Positions 51,064-52,676 of a stretch of 52,676 nucleotides of DNA are shown piece by piece. The stretch is taken from positions 1-52,676 of the forward strand of contig JACQFF010000031.1 of assembly GCA_016200205.1 (NCBI GenBank), written 5' to 3'. Position 1 is the first letter of the stretch. Each line of letters starts with the position of its first letter. The position numbers and the translations under genes were made by a program. Below the pieces are notes generated by a model. The model had not been told where the DNA came from, did no database searches, and saw only the letters and a list, made by a program, of their open reading frames with translations. The DNA comes from Planctomycetia bacterium (GTDB taxonomy: Bacteria; Planctomycetota; Planctomycetia; Pirellulales; PALSA-1355).

Positions 51064-51138
51064 GGCCCCGTCGTCTAGCCCGGTCTAGGACACCGGCCTT
51101 TCACGCCGATAACACGGGTTCAAATCCCGTCGGGGTCA
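51064..51138 (+). tRNA. tRNA-Glu (anticodon UUC)
   Basis: A full cloverleaf can be folded by hand. The acceptor stem GGCCCCG pairs with CGGGGTC (one G-U), with discriminator A and no encoded CCA. The D arm is TCTAGCCCGGTCTAGGA, the anticodon loop CTTTCAC gives UUC, and the T arm is ACGGGTTCAAATCCCGT. The top pair of the anticodon stem is a C-A mismatch. A run of six T follows the gene and may end transcription. It stands alone between csrA and the ferrochelatase gene; I see no attachment-site duplication or integrase. Confidence 0.95.
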
Positions 51139-51218
51139 TTTTTTGATATTGCGCCAGAGCGCTCGCCGGCGCGCGTGCCGCGATTCAAAAGGGTCCTCTC
51201 GGACTTCAAGGTAGCTCG

Positions 51219-52247
51219 GTGGCACAGCCCTACGATGCGGTCCTGATCGTCTCCTTTGGCGGACCGGAAGGACCCGACGACGTTCTTCCGTTTTTGGAAA
51301 ATGTGCTGCGGGGCCGGAACGTGCCGCGCCAGCGGATGCTCGAAGTCGCCGAGCATTACTACCGTTTTGGCGGCATAAGTCCGCTGAACGCGCAAAATCG
51401 AGCGCTGGCGGCCGCGCTCGGCGCCGAGTTGGCGACCCACGGCCCGGCGCTGCGGGTTTATTGGGGCAATCGCAATTGGCCGCCGTTTTTGGCCAATACT
51501 TTAGCCGAAATGGCCCGCGATGGCGTCCGCCGCGCGCTCGGTTTTTTCACGTCGGCCTACAGTTCATATTCTTCGTGCCGGCAGTACCGCGAGGACATTG
51601 AGCGGGCGCAGCAAGCGCTCGGCCCCGCGGCGCCCCAGGTCGAAAAACTGCGGGCATTCTACAATCATCCCGGCTTTATTGGCCCGATGATCGAGCGCGC
51701 CGAAGCCGCCTTGATTCAACTCCCGGGCGAACGTCGCTCGTCGGCGACAGTGATTTACACCGCGCACAGTATTCCGCTGGCGATGGCCGGAACCTGTGGC
51801 TACGTGGCGCAACTTCAAGAAGCCGCGCGGCTGGTCTCCCAGGGTCTCGCTCTGACCGGTTACAGGCTAGCCTATCAAAGCCGTAGCGGACCGCCCGGGC
51901 AGCCCTGGCTCGAGCCCAATATCAAAAACGTCCTGCGCCAGTTGCACGCCGGTGGTGAAGTGCGCGACGTGGTTATTGTTCCGATCGGCTTTCTGTCCGA
52001 CCACATCGAGATTCTATTCGATCTCGACACCGAAGCCCGCCAACTCTGCGAACAGTTGGGATTGAACATGATCCGCGCCCAGACCGTTGGCAGTCATCCC
52101 GACTTTGTTCGGATGATTCGCGAGTTGCTTGAGGAGCGCGTGGCGGGTGCGCCGAAACGGGCATTGGGAGAATTCGGCCCGAGCCACGATGTTTGCCCGG
52201 CCGATTGCTGCCTCTACTCGCCGACGCAAGGCGAACCCGGGGTGTAG
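51219..52247 (+). CDS. hemH: Ferrochelatase (HemH/CpfC family)
   Basis: A 342-residue enzyme inserting Fe2+ into protoporphyrin IX or coproporphyrin III, late in heme synthesis. VLIVSFGGPEGPDDVLPFLE is the N-terminal family motif, VYWGNRNWPPFL lies near 86, and FFTSAYSSYSSCRQYREDIE near 110. The catalytic His is in VIYTAHSIPLAMAG near 186. YQSRSGPPGQPWLEPNIKNV (about 217-236) and VVIVPIGFLSDHIEILFDLD with its conserved Glu also fit. The style of these motifs resembles the coproporphyrin-dependent (CpfC) branch, so hemH is used loosely. The start is GTG at 51219 with AAGG upstream. No membrane helix. It follows the tRNA by about 80 bases. Confidence 0.93.
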   Translation: MAQPYDAVLIVSFGGPEGPDDVLPFLENVLRGRNVPRQRMLEVAEHYYRFGGISPLNAQNRALAAALGAELATHGPALRVYWGNRNWPPFLANTLAEMARDGVRRALGFFTSAYSSYSSCRQYREDIERAQQALGPAAPQVEKLRAFYNHPGFIGPMIERAEAALIQLPGERRSSATVIYTAHSIPLAMAGTCGYVAQLQEAARLVSQGLALTGYRLAYQSRSGPPGQPWLEPNIKNVLRQLHAGGEVRDVVIVPIGFLSDHIEILFDLDTEARQLCEQLGLNMIRAQTVGSHPDFVRMIRELLEERVAGAPKRALGEFGPSHDVCPADCCLYSPTQGEPGV

Positions 52248-52263
52248 CGAGTCGCGGCCGTGT

Positions 52264-52676
52264 CTATTCGCGCTCGATGATCATCGCCACGGCATTGCCG
52301 CCGCCCAGGCAGAGCGACGCCAGGCCGCGACGCAGTCCCCGTTCGGCTAAGGCATAAAGCAACGTGACCAGCACGCGCGCACCGCTGGCGCCGATCGGGT
52401 GCCCCAGCGCGATTGCGCCACCGTGAACGTTGGTCTTGCCTGCATCGGCTTCCAGCGGACGCATACACGCCAGGCACTGCGCCGCGAAGGCTTCGTTGAG
52501 TTCGATCAAATCGATGTCGGACAGCTTCAGTTTGGCGTTGGCCAAAACTTTCTGCACGGCCGACACGGGGGCAATGAAAATCTCTTTCGGCGCCACGCCG
52601 CTGGTGGCGCACGCCACGATGCGGGCTTTCAACGGCGCGCGGCTCGCACGGGCCACCTGTTCCGAGACGACGACGA
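52264..52676 (-). CDS. Thiolase (acetyl-CoA acetyltransferase), C-terminal part, cut by window end
   Basis: The visible 137 residues are the C-terminal domain of a thiolase. [18 protein letters not shown] holds the conserved Asn-Glu-Ala-Phe, [20 protein letters not shown] holds the catalytic His, and the end [19 protein letters not shown] holds the second catalytic Cys of the CxG motif. These positions fit acetyl-CoA C-acetyltransferase (AtoB/PhaA type) or FadA. The frame is open to the last base ([18 protein letters not shown]), so the start lies outside the window. It is convergent with the ferrochelatase gene, with only 16 bases between the stops. Confidence 0.95.
   Translation of the reverse strand, partial: VVVSEQVARASRAPLKARIVACATSGVAPKEIFIAPVSAVQKVLANAKLKLSDIDLIELNEAFAAQCLACMRPLEADAGKTNVHGGAIALGHPIGASGARVLVTLLYALAERGLRRGLASLCLGGGNAVAMIIERE

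Noticed and set aside
51064-51138. tRNA-Glu as an attachment site for an integrated element
   Set aside because: No integrase, no direct duplication of the tRNA 3' end within the window, and ordinary housekeeping genes on both sides.

Overview
The window looks like a chromosomal segment of a GC-rich planctomycete, most likely Pirellulales-like. The evidence is two DUF1549/DUF1553 cytochrome plus DUF1501 gene pairs, a heparan-type sulfatase, a PEP-CTERM protein, a lipoprotein-type RND system, and planctomycete-style intergenic palindromes. All family names come from motif recognition by eye; no database search was run.

Layout. 1-5326: tail of a truncated membrane protein, a 17-bp-arm palindrome, then a leftward DUF1549/1553 + DUF1501 pair. 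5587-13439 (rightward): an Nramp-like membrane transporter carrying an extra soluble domain, a one-chain E1alpha-E1beta-lipoyl 2-oxoacid dehydrogenase 9 bases behind it, an unrecognised 658-residue protein and a sulfatase. 13558-19674: a divergently arranged tripartite efflux system (TolC family leftward and frame-disrupted; adaptor and RND pump rightward). 19741-31749 (leftward): BT1-like MFS transporter, Tat-exported amidohydrolase, DUF4139-like protein, a second Nramp-like transporter with a calcium-loop insert, an SDR, a second DUF1501 + DUF1549/1553 pair and a small membrane protein. 31921-36389: housekeeping dcd and nth, an intact DDE-transposase IS, tatD and a four-helix protein. 36524-49727 (leftward): a complex I cluster in the order nuoI, DUF2203, nuoA, nuoC, nuoD, PEP-CTERM gene, nuoH, J, K, L, M, N. 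50597-52676: csrA, tRNA-Glu, ferrochelatase and the 3' part of a thiolase gene.

How it fits together. The nuo genes encode the membrane arm and part of the connecting arm of complex I, but nuoB, nuoE, nuoF and nuoG are absent and must lie elsewhere if the complex is made. nuoL is broken: about 70 conserved residues are missing and the frame shifts at the junction. A PEP-CTERM exosortase-substrate gene sits inside the cluster and runs into nuoH.

The least ordinary signals are: (1) two Nramp-like transporters with unrelated extramembrane domains at the same position; (2) acidic calcium-type loops placed inside membrane proteins (transporter 2 and NuoL); (3) the E1alpha-E1beta-lipoyl fusion coupled to the first transporter; (4) the NuoL deletion. 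I see no CRISPR array, prophage, toxin-antitoxin pair or recognised defence system.
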